From Ostrinia nubilalis (Eukaryota > Arthropoda > Insecta > Lepidoptera > Crambidae), in NCBI RefSeq assembly GCF_963855985.1, contig NC_087110.1:3029001-3093000 (forward strand): a stretch of DNA of 64,000 bases, written 5' to 3'. This document shows, piece after piece, positions 12,124 through 23,345 of this stretch. Position numbers and translations under genes: made by a program. The first letter of the stretch is position 1. Each line of letters opens with the position of its first letter. The notes under the pieces are model-generated. The model saw only the letters and a list, made by a program, of their open reading frames with translations. It did not search any database and was not told the origin of the DNA.

Positions 12124-12330
12124 ACTAGTCTTCTTCTTAGTCGGGCTCTCTTGTCAGAGTGGTCGTGGTTGCGATGACGAGGTACATGGTGGGGTAATTT
12201 TATCTCCGAGGGTAGCTCTCCTAGCGATGTGCTTCCATTTCTGACGGTTAGAGGCGTCGCGAGTACACTGGACCATTGTGGACTCAGTGGCCTTCGTGAT
12301 GGCGTCTATCCAGCGGGTTGGCGAAGTAGT
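12124..12330 (-). mobile_element. RTE-like LINE carboxyl end
   Basis: The minus strand reads RWIDAITKATESTMVQ, then CTRDASNRQKWKHIARRAT and GDKITPP, the last part of an RTE-like LINE protein of a different subfamily, broken by at least one stop. It ends in GACTAAGAAGAAGAC. Confidence 0.6.
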
Positions 12331-12544
12331 CCAATGGAGAAGGTATCGATCTAGTCAACTCGATATCCGAAGAACGCTGGTTTGAACACCACCGCTGGAC
12401 TATTGTTGTGAACCCACTCGTATTAAAACTTATTAAAAAAATACAACATCCAAAACTCGATTCAATCTTGGTCGTAGATTTTGTCATAAAATTAATAATA
12501 TGATTTGTTTATATTATTTAGGTATATCAAGCCACGATAACCGT

Positions 12545-12690
12545 TCGGTGAAGGGGTCGGGCTGGCCGACTCGTGAAAAGGGGAACGCGGGTTCGGTCCC
12601 CGCCACCGCTCGACTATTGTGGTGAGCTCACTCGTAACACAAGCATATTCAGCTTAGTACGAGGGGCTAACGGGACTATTAGTAATTTGT
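12545..12690 (+). repeat. SINE-like fragment
   Basis: AACGCGGGTTCGGTCCCCGC looks like a B-box region. It is followed by CACCGCTCGACTATTGTGGT and CTCACTCGTAACACAAGC, a body familiar from lepidopteran SINEs. A diverged relative lies at 12370-12430 (CACCGCTGGACTATTGTTGT). Confidence 0.5.
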
Positions 12691-12774
12691 GTAATAACAA
12701 ATTACTCATAATCTTTAAAAAAAAAATTCAACAAATCAAAACCCCCACAAGGTGGACACTGGACAGTTGACCTT

Positions 12775-12895
12775 TAGGTTGCAAGGAGACGCTGGATGAA
12801 AACCGCTAGCAGCTGTCCAATCTGAAAATCATCGGGGGAGGCCTATGTTCAGTGGACGTCCTGTGGCTGAAAATAATGAAAATGATGATGATGAT
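12775..12895 (+). mobile_element. RTE-type LINE tail
   Basis: GGAGACGCTGGATGAAAACC, ATCATCGGGGGAGGCCTATG and GGACGTCCTGTGGCTGAAA, ending in GAT repeats. Ten bases (AGCAGTGGAC region) are shortened. Confidence 0.65.
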
Positions 12896-13353
12896 CATGA
12901 AAACTAAACATAATCTCTTGATATTTAAATGACTTTTAATCGTTCTGCACAGCCCAAGTTAGATTTTACATTAAAAAAACTCGATCAAACTAACTTCACC
13001 CTATCAGTCCCGTTTCAATCTCAATATTCGTTTTCACAATACGTTTCAATTCACGACTGAGTTTCAATTTCTGGAGTGGAGCCGATTATTTCCGTGCGAC
13101 CGCGCCTTTACAATGCCTTTCTTGGGGAAGATATTTCAATCGACTATATAAAGTACGGTTAAGTATTTGAGGATGGTTCGCTAAAAACGGGTTTTCAAGC
13201 AAAGATTGTTTGGGTAAACCTACTTTGTTAATACCAATCAATTTTCTGAACCTTTCATTATAATCTTGGTACTGTCACGTTTGCCCACTCAATTTACTGA
13301 CTATTAAAATATGATGAAAGGAATGAAAAAAATAAGTTTAAAGTGAATTGAAA

Positions 13354-13452
13354 ACTTTGACCGTAACCATAACGATAACCGGTGCTTTTTGTATGGTGTT
13401 TGACAGATGTTTGACGTTTGTTAAAGTCAAAGTAAGATGGTGCAACCCAGCC
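13354..13452. mobile_element. PIF/Harbinger-like MITE, left end lost
   Basis: The right end GATGGTGCAACCCAGCC is intact and followed by TTA. The left TIR is missing. It abuts a tRNA-like SINE head, apparently its insertion target. Confidence 0.7.
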
Positions 13453-13503
13453 TTAGTAGCTCAGTTGGAAGAGCAGTCGCCCGGCAAGCGGAAGGTCGTG
13501 GGT
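13453..13503 (+). repeat. tRNA-like SINE head, truncated
   Basis: TTAGTAGCTCAGTTGGAAGA and CAGTCGCCCGGCAAGCGGAA match the head at 26575. The B box breaks off after GGTCGTGGGT. The adjacent MITE ends exactly at this TTA. Confidence 0.55.
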
Positions 13504-13714
13504 GATTTTTTCAAGTTGTTTATTAAAAAAAATAGTTTGAGAAGCGACTCAATTCGCTAATAAATTTTAATAACGAGAGGCAAGTTTTTAAATTAGTTGT
13601 TCCTAGGAATTTTATTGTGCCGATCACTTACTTCTCTTGAATCTAAAATTGAATCAGTCATTGTAAAGATCCATTAGAATCTGTCCAGAAGTATTTGTGT
13701 CAATCTCAACAAAG

Positions 13715-13862
13715 TAATGGACAGGTCTCACACTAGATGGACTGAGGATCTGGCAAAAGGTTGCTACAAGTACCGCATCTGGGTACGCAGGAGCGGTCGT
13801 TGTTGAAATCCATAAGGGAGACCTACTCGTATGTCCAGCAGTGGGCGTCATTTGGCTGAATT
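13715..13862 (+). mobile_element. RTE-type LINE tail, other subfamily
   Basis: GGTCTCACACTAGATGGACT, GAGGATCTGGCAAAAGGTTG and CCAGCAGTGGGCGTCATTTG. It matches the style of 43080-43190 more than that of 27480. Confidence 0.6.
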
Positions 13863-14539
13863 GGACTTAGGAACGACTAGATTTTGGAAATATTTTTATT
13901 CTTTTTTCTCGTCCACAAAAATACCACCGAATAAGAAATGGCCAATATTATCAACATCCATATAAATCATTACTTATCGCTGGTCCTTCGTCATTCGGTA
14001 AATTGTTATGCCCTTCCCGCAAATGAAATTGAAATAAATATCACAGTCTATCAAAAACAACATAGTGCTCTAATAAATTCACTATTCCCGTCTCTTTTCT
14101 TTTATATTTGCGAGAAAGGGACAAGAAACTCGAGATAAATAGAGAGTGCCGATCCCCCTTTAGGTTCAGTCCATTTCCTCCGATACAGATGGTAGAACAT
14201 CAAGTTAAGTACTAGTATTTTAAGTAGTTGGAATAGGAGCTATTTTGGTATATAAAAAGGCGTATTGTGTTGACTGTACATTGCTTTTTCCTTTTGTTTC
14301 CACGAGTAATTCGTCCGCTAATTTTTTCGTTCAGATGCGTTTTGTTTTATATTTCCAAAACGTTCTTGAAAAAGTTCTGCCTTTTTGCTGGTAATTCGGG
14401 TTGTATTTTATCTGTTAACTTTCTTACGTAAAGAAACTTTTGCAATCCGACACCGAATTAAGAAGTATTGTTACGAGTTTTGCATTTATAAAGCAAAATA
14501 AGTCAAAAAAATATTTTCACTCCAAAAAATCTACTGGAT

Positions 14540-14760
14540 TGGAATGTCAAAGACATCGTTCGTTTCAGTCAAATGACATCCACAGCTGGATAAAGGCCTC
14601 TTCAATGATTTTTACAACGACCACCTGCGCTACTTGCATCCAGGTACTTCCCGCAACCTCCACCAGTTCGTTGATTAACCTAAAGGAAGCCCTACGTCTT
14701 TCGACCCATGGTCGCCACTCGAGAACTTTTCTGCCCCAAACTGCTAAGACATTATATGAA
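14540..14760 (-). mobile_element. RTE-type LINE tail, other subfamily
   Basis: TTTCAGTCAAATGACATCCA, CTGCGCTACTTGCATCCAGG and TGGTCGCCACTCGAGAACTT, the complement of a tail like 42893-43080. The plus-strand frame across it is antisense and not a gene. Confidence 0.6.
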
Positions 14761-14814
14761 AATATGATGTGACGTTAGGTTGCTTCAATTTGGTGATCGC
14801 AAAAATATAATATA

Positions 14815-15074
14815 CAGGGTGTTAGATAAATGGGTATATGAGCCGACACTAGCCCATGTTAACATGGTCATATAAATGGTATGGTGAAGTCAAAAAATTG
14901 ATATCTTCATTTTAATTATTTTAATTTTCATACATATCGGATTTTATAAAATTTATTTTGTATGACAATTAAAAAAAAATGCAGATATCAAATTTCTGAC
15001 TTCACCATACCATTTATATGACCATGTTAACATGGGCTAGTGTCGGCTCATATACCCATTTACCTAACACCCTG
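14815..15074. mobile_element. 260-bp foldback MITE with CAGGGTGTTAG ends, TA target
   Basis: It is almost a full palindrome of ~125-bp arms (CAGGGTGTTAGATAAATGGG and its complement), with TA on both sides (14813-14814 and 15075-15076), like Tc1/mariner derivatives. Confidence 0.83.
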
Positions 15075-15404
15075 TATAATTTTCATACTTAGCAACTGTT
15101 TTTAAAATAAAACCAAAAGTTATAAATACTAGGAATCTCTGAATACCAAGCTAAATTTACCCCTTAAAACGACAACATCGAACCCTCTTGTAAGAATTCA
15201 GGAAGAATTCGAAGATCGCTGATTATCTGCTTCGTGCCTTTGTGCTAATGCCTGAAAAATCTTAAAGATTTCAGGGATCATTTGGGTGTTTTCATACGCG
15301 TTGCTTGCTTGGATTTGCTGGAGTAAAATATATAAGACAATTTTGAAATTATGCAAAACTAACTTATTAGTTTATTTTTAGGGCATGTTAATTTTTTAGC
15401 TTAT

Positions 15405-15510
15405 CGTTCATTACAGCATAGCACTGGCCTATTTATTATCCCGAAGCAGTGGTAGGGTTAATACTGGGACATGTAAAAGTGCTTTTTAAAAGCCTACTTG
15501 CAAAAATAAA
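15405..15510 (+). mobile_element. LINE 3' UTR fragment (same family as 2965)
   Basis: ATTATCCCGAAGCAGTGGTA, GTAAAAGTGCTTTTTAAAAG and GCAAAAATAAATGTTTTA. Confidence 0.6.
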
Positions 15511-15514
15511 TGTT

Positions 15515-17495
15515 TTATAACCACTACTGATCAAAACAGGTTCTAAAACTTTATTATCCAGCCTATCCCTTATTACCCTGTATTTCCCTTACTAGCAACA
15601 TTAGTTACAAAGCTGTAACCACAGCTGCAAACGACAGCGCGATATGTGTGAATGAAATTTAATTATCGGATACTAATTACGCGGCTTTCCTTTGAATATC
15701 TTGTGGCGCAAGACGCAGGAATGTTTCTGATGTGGTATTAACTGGATCGTTTATAGTTACGTAATACAGGGTGTGTTAAAGGGAAATGTCTGGAATATGC
15801 CGGGGAATTTTCTGTGTAACGTCGAACTTTGTGGGTAATATTGGAAGATGAAATTGTTTGAAGCCTTGGGTACAAACTAACAAAGATGAATATTTGTAAA
15901 GTATTAGAGTCTTATTAATCACAGAATGTGATCAAGGCATGATGAAAGAAATAGAAATATTAGAGAGAGTCAAAGAAATATTTCAACATTAAAGCTAAAA
16001 ATATGCCAAGAATATTACGTGACAACATCTTCTTTAACAGTTGGAATAGGTACCTACTTTTGACAAATAATATACTTTTGCGTTGTAAAAAGATGCGTTT
16101 AGTTCGATATCGTCTGACCTTAAACTAAAGGGAGATAAAAATAAATTTACACACAGAAGCTAAAATTAACACGAAGCTTCCCCGTTTTGTTTCTCATCGC
16201 TGTAAAGTCTGTCGAACTCCCTACAAAAACATTGGTTATGATGATGATGCAACTCAGCCTTAGCCATTTTGAGAATTATGTTCAATGGGGTCCTTTGAGA
16301 ATTTGCCCTTTTAGACTAAATTGGCCATTTGAGAATAGAAATTTCTAGACCATTCCCACTCCCCGCTCATCTCCCATCAGTTGCCCCGCTCCTGTATCAT
16401 CCAATTAACGGGACGATATGAATTTGGCATCTAATGACGGATTATAATTGATGGACAAATTGATCTAGGCTGCTGATTACACAATTTCGGCGGAATTACA
16501 GCTGTAATCTTATTGGAGCTGACTTATAGTCAGCTTTGATAAATAAGAGTTGTTTTCGACTAAGATTATACAACAAGTAAAATACTAACTCTACCGGCAA
16601 AAGTCTGGAGTATGTACAAGAATGCATTATTATTGTCAATCAAACAAGTAATTACGTAGTTATTATGCGTTGAAGTTCCGCGTGACGTCACAAAGTGCTA
16701 TTCTTAAGCACGCCTTGACGTCAGGGGCCTCTTCTTTTGAACTTTGGCGCGCTTTATATCTTTCAATTTTCATTAGTATGAAAAAGTAAATTTGTGTCGA
16801 GTATTTTTTGATAAGTCTACCGCGACAGACTAATTCAAACTCTTGTTTTTTTACCCAGAAAACATCCCTATTACACCTAGTGACAAAAAGGCTAGTAGTC
16901 CTAACCTAATACTCTTATTAATACTACCGAAGCAAAATAAATACTTGAAATATGTAGATAATTTCAATCTTTTTACTGGGGTTTGCACTGGAGCTAATAG
17001 ACAAGATTCTACATCTTTGCATTTAGTAAATATTAAATCAGTTTAATTTATGTTTTTAAATAATAGCCTGTTTGTTTGTGGTTTCTAACATGTTATAGAG
17101 AACCTTTATCGCGTACGCTTCTCACAATAAAGTGTCTAAAATACTTTATTTATTACCAAAAGCATTAAATATTGTTTTCGTATCGCCCACTTGAGAAATG
17201 AACTACCCTCAGATGATTTATGTTTGTGTTCAAAAGTACATACATACAAGAATCATCACTTTATCCTAGAACTCTAGTACACTGTAACAGTACAACAACA
17301 CAGTTTTAAATAACAGACTAATTTAGAAAAAAAAAATTAAACCTGAATCCAATGAGACGAAACCGCAGAAGTTTAGTTTAATAGGAAAATAATTACTTCG
17401 GAATACTATTTTATTGTATTATATTAAGTTCACGGGTTGCTTGCATTATAATATTATGCATGCTGTGGTTATCGTTTGTGTGGGAGCAGTTAGCT
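15515..17495. other. No recognised gene
   Basis: A broken ACAGGGTGTG end resembling the 14815 foldback occurs at 15770. TTTGAGAAT repeats lie around 16270-16340. GACGTCA motifs occur at 16684 and 16717. The 67-codon frame at 16843 has no support. Confidence 0.5.
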
Positions 17496-17624
17496 AAAGC
17501 CTGGTCCGTGAGCACGTAGAATTTTGTCCAATGACCCCAAGCTACCAATCCTTATCGCTCGCGCGTAATTATATTGCTGTCGCGCTCGCATACTCACTGC
17601 GGGCGCCCGTCGCACAGGCTTTAG
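17496..17624. mobile_element. MITE with AAAGCCTG ends
   Basis: AAAGCCTGGTCCGTGAGCAC is at the left and CAGGCTTT at the right. The interior GAATTTTGTCCAATGACCC and a GC-rich right half are familiar from a common lepidopteran repeat. Confidence 0.6.
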
Positions 17625-17657
17625 AGACCTTTGGCTTAATTTTTGTTTTTATTGTAT

Positions 17658-18050
17658 TTAATACTCTATCTCATGTTGATAGCCCAATAAAAGAAATGAA
17701 TAAATAAATACTATTTTAATTATTCCGATTGCAATAACAATGTAAATTGTACAACATAAAGAAGCAAACCAGACCTCGATTAAACTACAGACAAATGAAT
17801 CAAGGGCCTTAATAACGACCGAGCTGTTAATGACTACAAAGACCATTTCAGGGGTTCCGTAGCACCAAACTGCGAAACAAAACTTGTAGACCGTATGACG
17901 ATGACCATTGAGTCCAAAATCGAAAGGCTTAACTTTGTAGATCAATGCGTAAGCGAAATGACGGCTGCGGTTGGTGATGAGGATATTTGGAATTGAGACG
18001 TAATTATACAGCAACAGAGTTGTTATTTGGATGGTGTTGGTGTTGAAATT
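17658..18050 (-). other. Unidentified open frame, possible terminal exon of a membrane protein
   Basis: The minus strand is open for about 130 codons and ends at a stop near 17658. An AATAAA follows within about 10 nt (17645-17650). A good splice acceptor (pyrimidine-rich tract ending ACCGCAG, exon start 17964) lies inside the frame, so the coding part may be only about 102 residues. The predicted protein has a loop containing FGLNGHRHTVYKF, then hydrophobic stretches around VFVVINSSVVIKALDSFV and IYIVIAIGIIKIVFIYSFLL, so probably two membrane segments. Codon use looks more gene-like than the AT-rich flanks. I do not recognise the family. No start codon is needed if it is a last exon. It sits between two MITEs (17496-17624 and 18063-18202). 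Its intron phase (2) does not match the donor at 43663 (phase 1), so it is not directly spliced to that exon. It could also be a transposon or gene remnant, or a chance frame. Confidence 0.25.
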
Positions 18051-18062
18051 TCAAGCTTTAAT

Positions 18063-18202
18063 GGCGCAGTTACACTATGCGGGAAATTAATCGAATCAAA
18101 TAGTGTAAACACGTAGTTCAGTTCGTTTCGCCGCGCGTCGCCCATACTTCGGTTTTCGTGTTCGCGCTTCTGTTCGATCAATTGGCATAGTGTAGCTGAG
18201 CC
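18063..18202. mobile_element. 140-bp MITE with GGCGCAGTTACACTATGC ends
   Basis: GGCGCAGTTACACTATGC pairs with GCATAGTGTAGCTGAGCC. The short minus-strand open frame inside is incidental. It borders the unidentified frame at 17658-18050. Confidence 0.72.
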
Positions 18203-18544
18203 ATAACAATATTTTCGGATCTGAAGCAATACTAAATTTAATGAGAGCAGTAGATAGTGTGCTGCGGTGAACTAAATTATACGCGAAGTTATAGAATTCT
18301 CTTAGTTAAGTGTTGTTCGAGTGTAACTAATTCAAGAGAGTTGTTTATACTTTGGAACAATTCCAACAAACTCCAGTTTGATGGGGTTTAGTAATGGGTA
18401 GATCGAGTGAAATAGGTGCAGGTGTGTTTGATTACCCTTGAGAGTTTTGAATATTGTAAACCACTAAATTGTGAGATAATGAAGACTAGTTTTTTCCCGT
18501 GGTTTTGCTTGCATAATATCGGTCTTACAAATTCTTCTGTCACA

Positions 18545-18640
18545 ATTTTTCTAATTTGTCCCGAAGAGGTGGTAAGGTATGTTATGTTGGGGCGTGTAAA
18601 AGCGCTTTTTAAAGCCTACGTGCAAGAAAATAAATGAGTG
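18545..18640 (+). mobile_element. LINE 3' UTR fragment (same family as 2965)
   Basis: TTTGTCCCGAAGAGGTGGTA, GGGGCGTGTAAAAGCGCTTT and AAGAAAATAAATGAG. Confidence 0.55.
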
Positions 18641-18644
18641 TGAT

Positions 18645-18800
18645 GATTTTGTAGCGCTCATCACAATTTCAAAGATTGGGATAAAAACTATCTTTACTCT
18701 TTTCCCTTAAGATATAATATCTATATTGATAATGGTATATTTTTCACTAAAACAGTTCAGTGGCGTGAAAAGGTAAGACAGACAAAGTAACTTTCGCATT
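18645..18800 (-). mobile_element. Degraded Lep1-type fragment
   Basis: ATTGGGATAAAAACTATC at the left and GACAAAGTAACTTTCGCATT at the right are the complement of the family's middle and 5' start. The 3' half is missing. Confidence 0.5.
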
Positions 18801-19684
18801 ATTTAAATCCAAGGTTAAGATCGATCGATCTTAAAGATAAAAGGTACCTATCTATTAGATAAATACTCCACTCTTTAAACTGTAATAGTCAAATGCTTAG
18901 TAAAGAAACAATTTAAATTGCATTTTGTTCTGAAAGAAGTAGGAAGTACACAAACAAATAGAAAACACACTATCATTAAAATGAAAATGGTTTCGTCTTT
19001 TAAAGTTACTAGTGATGGGCAATTATCGCAATTCAAATATTTTTATGACCATGCATATTATTCGTAGGATATAATTTTTAAATTTTTAAACGTTTTAAAA
19101 AAATCCAATCGCCAGGGGAGTATACAATGCAACGTGTCAACACTGAGACAAAATAAATATGTAAGTTTTCAACAAAACCATACTGTAACATAAGGTATCT
19201 GCCAAATTAATTTGTTTTTAAAACTTATTAGAAGAAAAATTGGTACGAACCTTTCCAGCCTTAGTTTGAACCCAAACTTGATAATTTTCGGTAAAATTCT
19301 AAAGATATTTTAAACTAGCGTATTATATTACTTTCATCTGCCTTCTGTTAAATCCAACATTTTCTCAATAAAAGGGTTAATAAAAAAAATCGATTGAAGA
19401 TTGAAAGACCTTTTCATTTGCCCATCACTACCTCGATTCAAACAGAACTCAGCTCAATAAGATCGGTGTTCGCTCGGATTATAACATTTTAATAAAACTT
19501 ACTTAAATGTTGAGACTCTCGTAACTTTAAGATGAGTTGACGGGTGTTTGTATTATAACTGATAAATATTTTGTTAACCCTTGTAATGCAAATAAACTCC
19601 GTTCTTAGATAGCTTTAAATTGACAGTTAAGTTACGATTAGATGGATGGCATTGATAGAGCCATCTTAATTTCAAGCATTTTAA
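18801..19684. other. No recognised gene
   Basis: AT-rich unique sequence. GATCGATCGATC at 18828 is a short palindrome. Confidence 0.5.
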
Positions 19685-19790
19685 CGAATATTTCTTTTAT
19701 TAAATAATAATAATAAATAAATAAATCTTTGGACAATTTCACACAGTGTCATCTAGCCCCAAAGCCCAAAGTAAGCAACTAATATGCTTA
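19685..19790 (-). mobile_element. LINE 3' end fragment
   Basis: AATAATAATAAATAAATAAA leads into CTTTGGACAATTTCACACAG and ATCTAGCCCCAAAG. I know this order from lepidopteran LINE 3' ends read in reverse. Confidence 0.45.
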
Positions 19791-20139
19791 TGTTATCGTT
19801 ATAGTTTTTGTTTATTTTAATGTTGTTTTATTTGATGCCTATTTCTTATAATTTGGATCGGCACTTCCACATACTGCCCTAAATAAACATTTAGTATCTT
19901 GATTAAAAATGGGATAGCAAAAACACTATTTGAACCAGGTAAATCAACTCAATATCGCGAAAGTAGGTCAAATCTCACCAATACCGAACATTATACCAAA
20001 AATTAATTTCATACTATGCAAACACGGTTTGGGAATTAACGTCGCTCATTTGCATGCAATACATGCGAAATGCAATACTGTGCTATAAAACAGTATACCG
20101 AATATTATCTGACCGCTATACACAGCCTCCGGTTTATTT

Positions 20140-20175
20140 ATTTACTAGCGGCCACCCGCGACTTTGTATTACTTC
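20140..20175 (-). mobile_element. Helitron-like 3' terminus fragment
   Basis: ACTAGCGGCCACCCGCGACT is the complement of the family terminus seen at 40090-40118. The rest is missing or interrupted by the 20197 foldback. Confidence 0.5.
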
Positions 20176-20196
20176 GTATACTTAACTTCGCATTTA

Positions 20197-20460
20197 CAGG
20201 GTGTTAGGTAAATGGGTATATGAGCCGACACTAGCCCATGTTAACATAGGCATATAAATGGTATGGTGAAGTCAGAAATTTGATATCATGATTTTAATTT
20301 TTTTAATTTTCATACAAAATAAATTTTATAAAATCCGATTTGTATGAAAATTAAAATAATTAAAATGAAGATATCAATTTTCTGACTTCACCATACCATT
20401 TATATGACCATGTTAACATGGCCTAGTGTCGGCTCATATACCCATTTACCTAACACCCTG
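20197..20460. mobile_element. 264-bp foldback MITE with CAGGGTGTTAG ends, second copy
   Basis: Same family as 14815 with TA on each side (20195-20196 and 20461-20462). Its small centre is inverted relative to the first copy. Arms within this copy match each other closely. Confidence 0.83.
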
Positions 20461-20689
20461 TATATCAAAGTTTGTATGAACCTTTTAAAAACGAAAAAAA
20501 AACATCATCGTTTTATCATCATCCCCCTCAGCCTCATTAAAACTCAGTTTTGATGAAAAATATATGTATAGGTAATTTAAAAGTTGGTGACAACAAAATA
20601 AAAGAAAAAATACACAAGTTACAATTTTAGTATTATTTTGTAAAGGTACTACCTAATTTAACGAAACAAAAAAGAAACAAACCACAACG

Positions 20690-21110
20690 TGTAAATGACC
20701 GTAACATCTTACAGACTACACGTGAAGTTACGACAAACGGTGGCTCTAACGACGGGAAGCGCCGCGTCCGCCCCCTGATAGCGTAATGATACGTCCGCAG
20801 ATACAGCGGTACATGTACCGTCCGATGTTAAACGCTTGGAGGGACGCTTTGTGATCTTACAAGTTGTGAGGGGAAATAAATACTTAAAGTTATACGTCTG
20901 TATTTTCCTTCCTGAGAATTTTTTTTTTCATGCGAGACAAGGCAAGTATTTGACCGCAATCGCACCTGGTGTTAAGTGAGATGCAGTCTAGGATGGTACA
21001 TACCTGCCCTGTAAGTGCCTAAATGGAATTCAACTAAAAACCGGTGCCCTGGGCACACTTCGCACGGTATTTTAGTAGAGATCAACACTAGTATACTAGT
21101 AGTAGTAGTA
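20690..21110 (+). repeat. Unclassified repeat H, copy 1
   Basis: It shares GCAGATACAGCGGTACATGT, CCGTCCGATGTTAAACGC and GACGCTTTGTGATCTTAC with copy 2. After the SINE insertion, ACCGGTGCCCTGGGCACACT is shared with copy 3. No gene or terminal repeats are seen. Confidence 0.55.
20922..21023 (-). mobile_element. SINE-like insertion in repeat H
   Basis: It starts with a T-run, then CGAGACAAGGCAAGTATTTG, ATCGCACCTGGTGTTAAGTG and CCCTGTAAGTGCCTAAAT. The two other copies of the host repeat (22510 and 23245) are continuous across this point. The T-run suggests the element points to the minus strand. Confidence 0.6.
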
Positions 21111-22280
21111 GACTGGCTGAGAATGCCCAAATAGCATTAAGTCCACCTTTTGTACTATTTTATTGTGTAATAAAGTTTTATAATAATAAGAGAGTCCGCT
21201 AATTTGGACCAGTTTTTTTCAATCCCATTTTACACATAGTTTTCTTTTGTTTTTGCTAATGTCCATGGTATATAATAAAAGATAAATTATTCAACTTACT
21301 ATTTCATAAGTATTAATTAACATGATTATTGTATATTTAGCACAAATCAACAAAGTACGAGCTCAGAGCTTCGGTCCAATTTAGCCAACCGGTTCGATAA
21401 TTTGTACCACAGGGTTCCTAAATTGGATTTCAATAAATTTCAAGCCTATAAAAAAACTATGGCAAAATATTATAGGATACATTCTTAACAAATTAGGAAA
21501 CGAAAAGGAACAGTAGTTAATAACATAGACAATCGATATTGTTTTACACGTTATCACGATTTTCAGTATAAGTTTTGTAATTCCAATTATCGTAACGCAC
21601 ACTTGTACCTAATCTACTTTGCCAGTATTTTGCTTTCATTTATTGTTAGTCAAACATAACTACGCTATTATAACTTCAAAATATGATTTACTAAAAAAAA
21701 ATCAAAATCCTTTGGTAAAGTTCCATACAACTTGATGTGGTACAATTTAGCCGACTAGGTGATAGTGCTTTTAAAAAATCGGTAAAAAATATAGCTTATA
21801 AATACCGGATTTTTTTTTAAATAATTGTAATCCGCACTAATTTACGCTTCTAAATAATATATTAGAAACACCCTGTGATTAAATTTAAAAAAATTACAAA
21901 CTAAACATGCATTGTCAAAAGTTACTTGAAAACAATGAAAAAATACTTTTCAAAATAAAACACACGTGTTTGTTGTCACGGCAAAAAACACATGGCCGAT
22001 ATTAATTGTATTTAGTTGTGTATCGCTGAGTGTTGCAATTACAGACATTCAATAAATACTTTACGAAATATGAGGGTGGTACAATTTACCCGGCGGTACA
22101 ATATACCGAACTCTCCCCTATGTAATGTAGTACAACCCGATCGAGGTAACTGGTAACCACTTACCATATCTCTGCGCTCACCCTGTGTCCGTACTAGAAC
22201 GTCAATGTGATAGTTTCCAAGGTACAAGTATAGTGATGGGAAAAAACAAAAAGCAAGAAAATAGCCCGCAAATAGCGTCA
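21111..22280. other. No recognised gene
   Basis: CAATTTAGCC-type strings recur (GGTCCAATTTAGCCAACCGG 21373, TACAATTTAGCCGAC 21742, TACAATTTACCCGGC 22080), perhaps pieces of an old element. Two minus-strand frames (21381-21602 and 22039-22281) show no domain. Confidence 0.45.
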
Positions 22281-22392
22281 TTTATTTATTTATACTTTTG
22301 CACATAAAACTGTACAGTGGCGGACTTAATGCCAGGTGGCATTCTCTGCCAGTCAACCACAGGTCGAGTAGAGAGACTAAGGCGGTGCAATA
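22281..22392 (-). mobile_element. LINE 3' end fragment
   Basis: TTTATTTATTTATACTTTTG, ACTGTACAGTGGCGGACTTA and GGCATTCTCTGCCAGTCAAC. The same sequence appears at 58840-58903 in a GC-rich MITE. Confidence 0.55.
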
Positions 22393-22600
22393 AATATGAC
22401 GTAATGATACTTACGTCCACAGATACAGCGTAACCTGTACCGTCCGATGTGAAACGCTTGGATACGCTTTGTGATCTTACTAATGTAGGGGAAATACAGG
22501 CTTATAAATACTTCCTAAGAAAAACGGAATTCGACCCAAAAACTGGTACACAGAGTTTTAAGTATGCTAATGGACAAGCTCAAATCAAATCGTGTGTGCA
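22390..22600 (+). repeat. Unclassified repeat H, copy 2
   Basis: It begins GACGTAATGATACTTACG, runs through the GTCCGATGTGAAACGCTTGG block, then TTCCTAAGAAAAACGGAATT and AAAACTGGTACACAGAG. It lacks the SINE found in copy 1. Confidence 0.55.
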
Positions 22601-22604
22601 AAAC

Positions 22605-22735
22605 AGATGCATCATCATCATTAGCATCATCATTTAATTTTATGGACGTCCACTGCTTAACATAGGCCTACCGCAATGATTTACATAATAACCGGTTAGT
22701 AGCGGCCTGCATCCAGCGCCTTCTTACTATCTTTA
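22605..22735 (-). mobile_element. RTE-type LINE tail
   Basis: CATCATCATTAGCATCATCA, then GGACGTCCACTGCTTAACAT and GTAGCGGCCTGCATCCAGCG. Confidence 0.68.
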
Positions 22736-23234
22736 ATTAGAAAAACACGTAAATAATGTCAGTAACAGAATAAATGTATCATTAAACGAAATAAGATGGT
22801 ATTTGTGACTTTTCAAAGAGCAAGTAAGTATCTTTAAAATTACAAGAACTTCATCAATTAACTCTATTTTAATATCTATAGAATGTTAAAAGTTTAAAGT
22901 CTTATGTTTTTGTTCTGGATTGACCCAATTTTTCCAAAGCTAATAATGTTTTCTTTTTATTATTTTCTGAAACCGAAATGCATATTGCATACGGTATAGC
23001 TGATATTATTATACTCGCACATAAGAAAATACAGTGTTATTGAAAAACTTCATAAAGTACAGTGTTTATCATAACATACAAAATAAAGCTACCTAAACGA
23101 TTTATTAGACCAAACACTTGCAAATATGAAAATACAACTGTAAATTTTCTCTCCCCCATTAAACTTGGTAGTCTTATTTTATCGCCTCACCATAACTCAC
23201 CAGAACAAACGCTAGATAATAAAATATGAAACAA

Positions 23235-23345
23235 ACACTTCCAAAGAAAAACAGAATTCAATTCAAAAACCGGTATTCTGGGCACACTTTACACGGTATA
23301 ACAGCTGAGAGAGCAACACTCTGTAATATTAAGGAGATAGTTCCC
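23235..23345 (+). repeat. Unclassified repeat H, copy 3 (partial)
   Basis: TTCCAAAGAAAAACAGAATT, then AAAACCGGTATTCTGGGCAC and TTACACGGTATAACAGC. Only the right half of the repeat is present. Confidence 0.5.
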
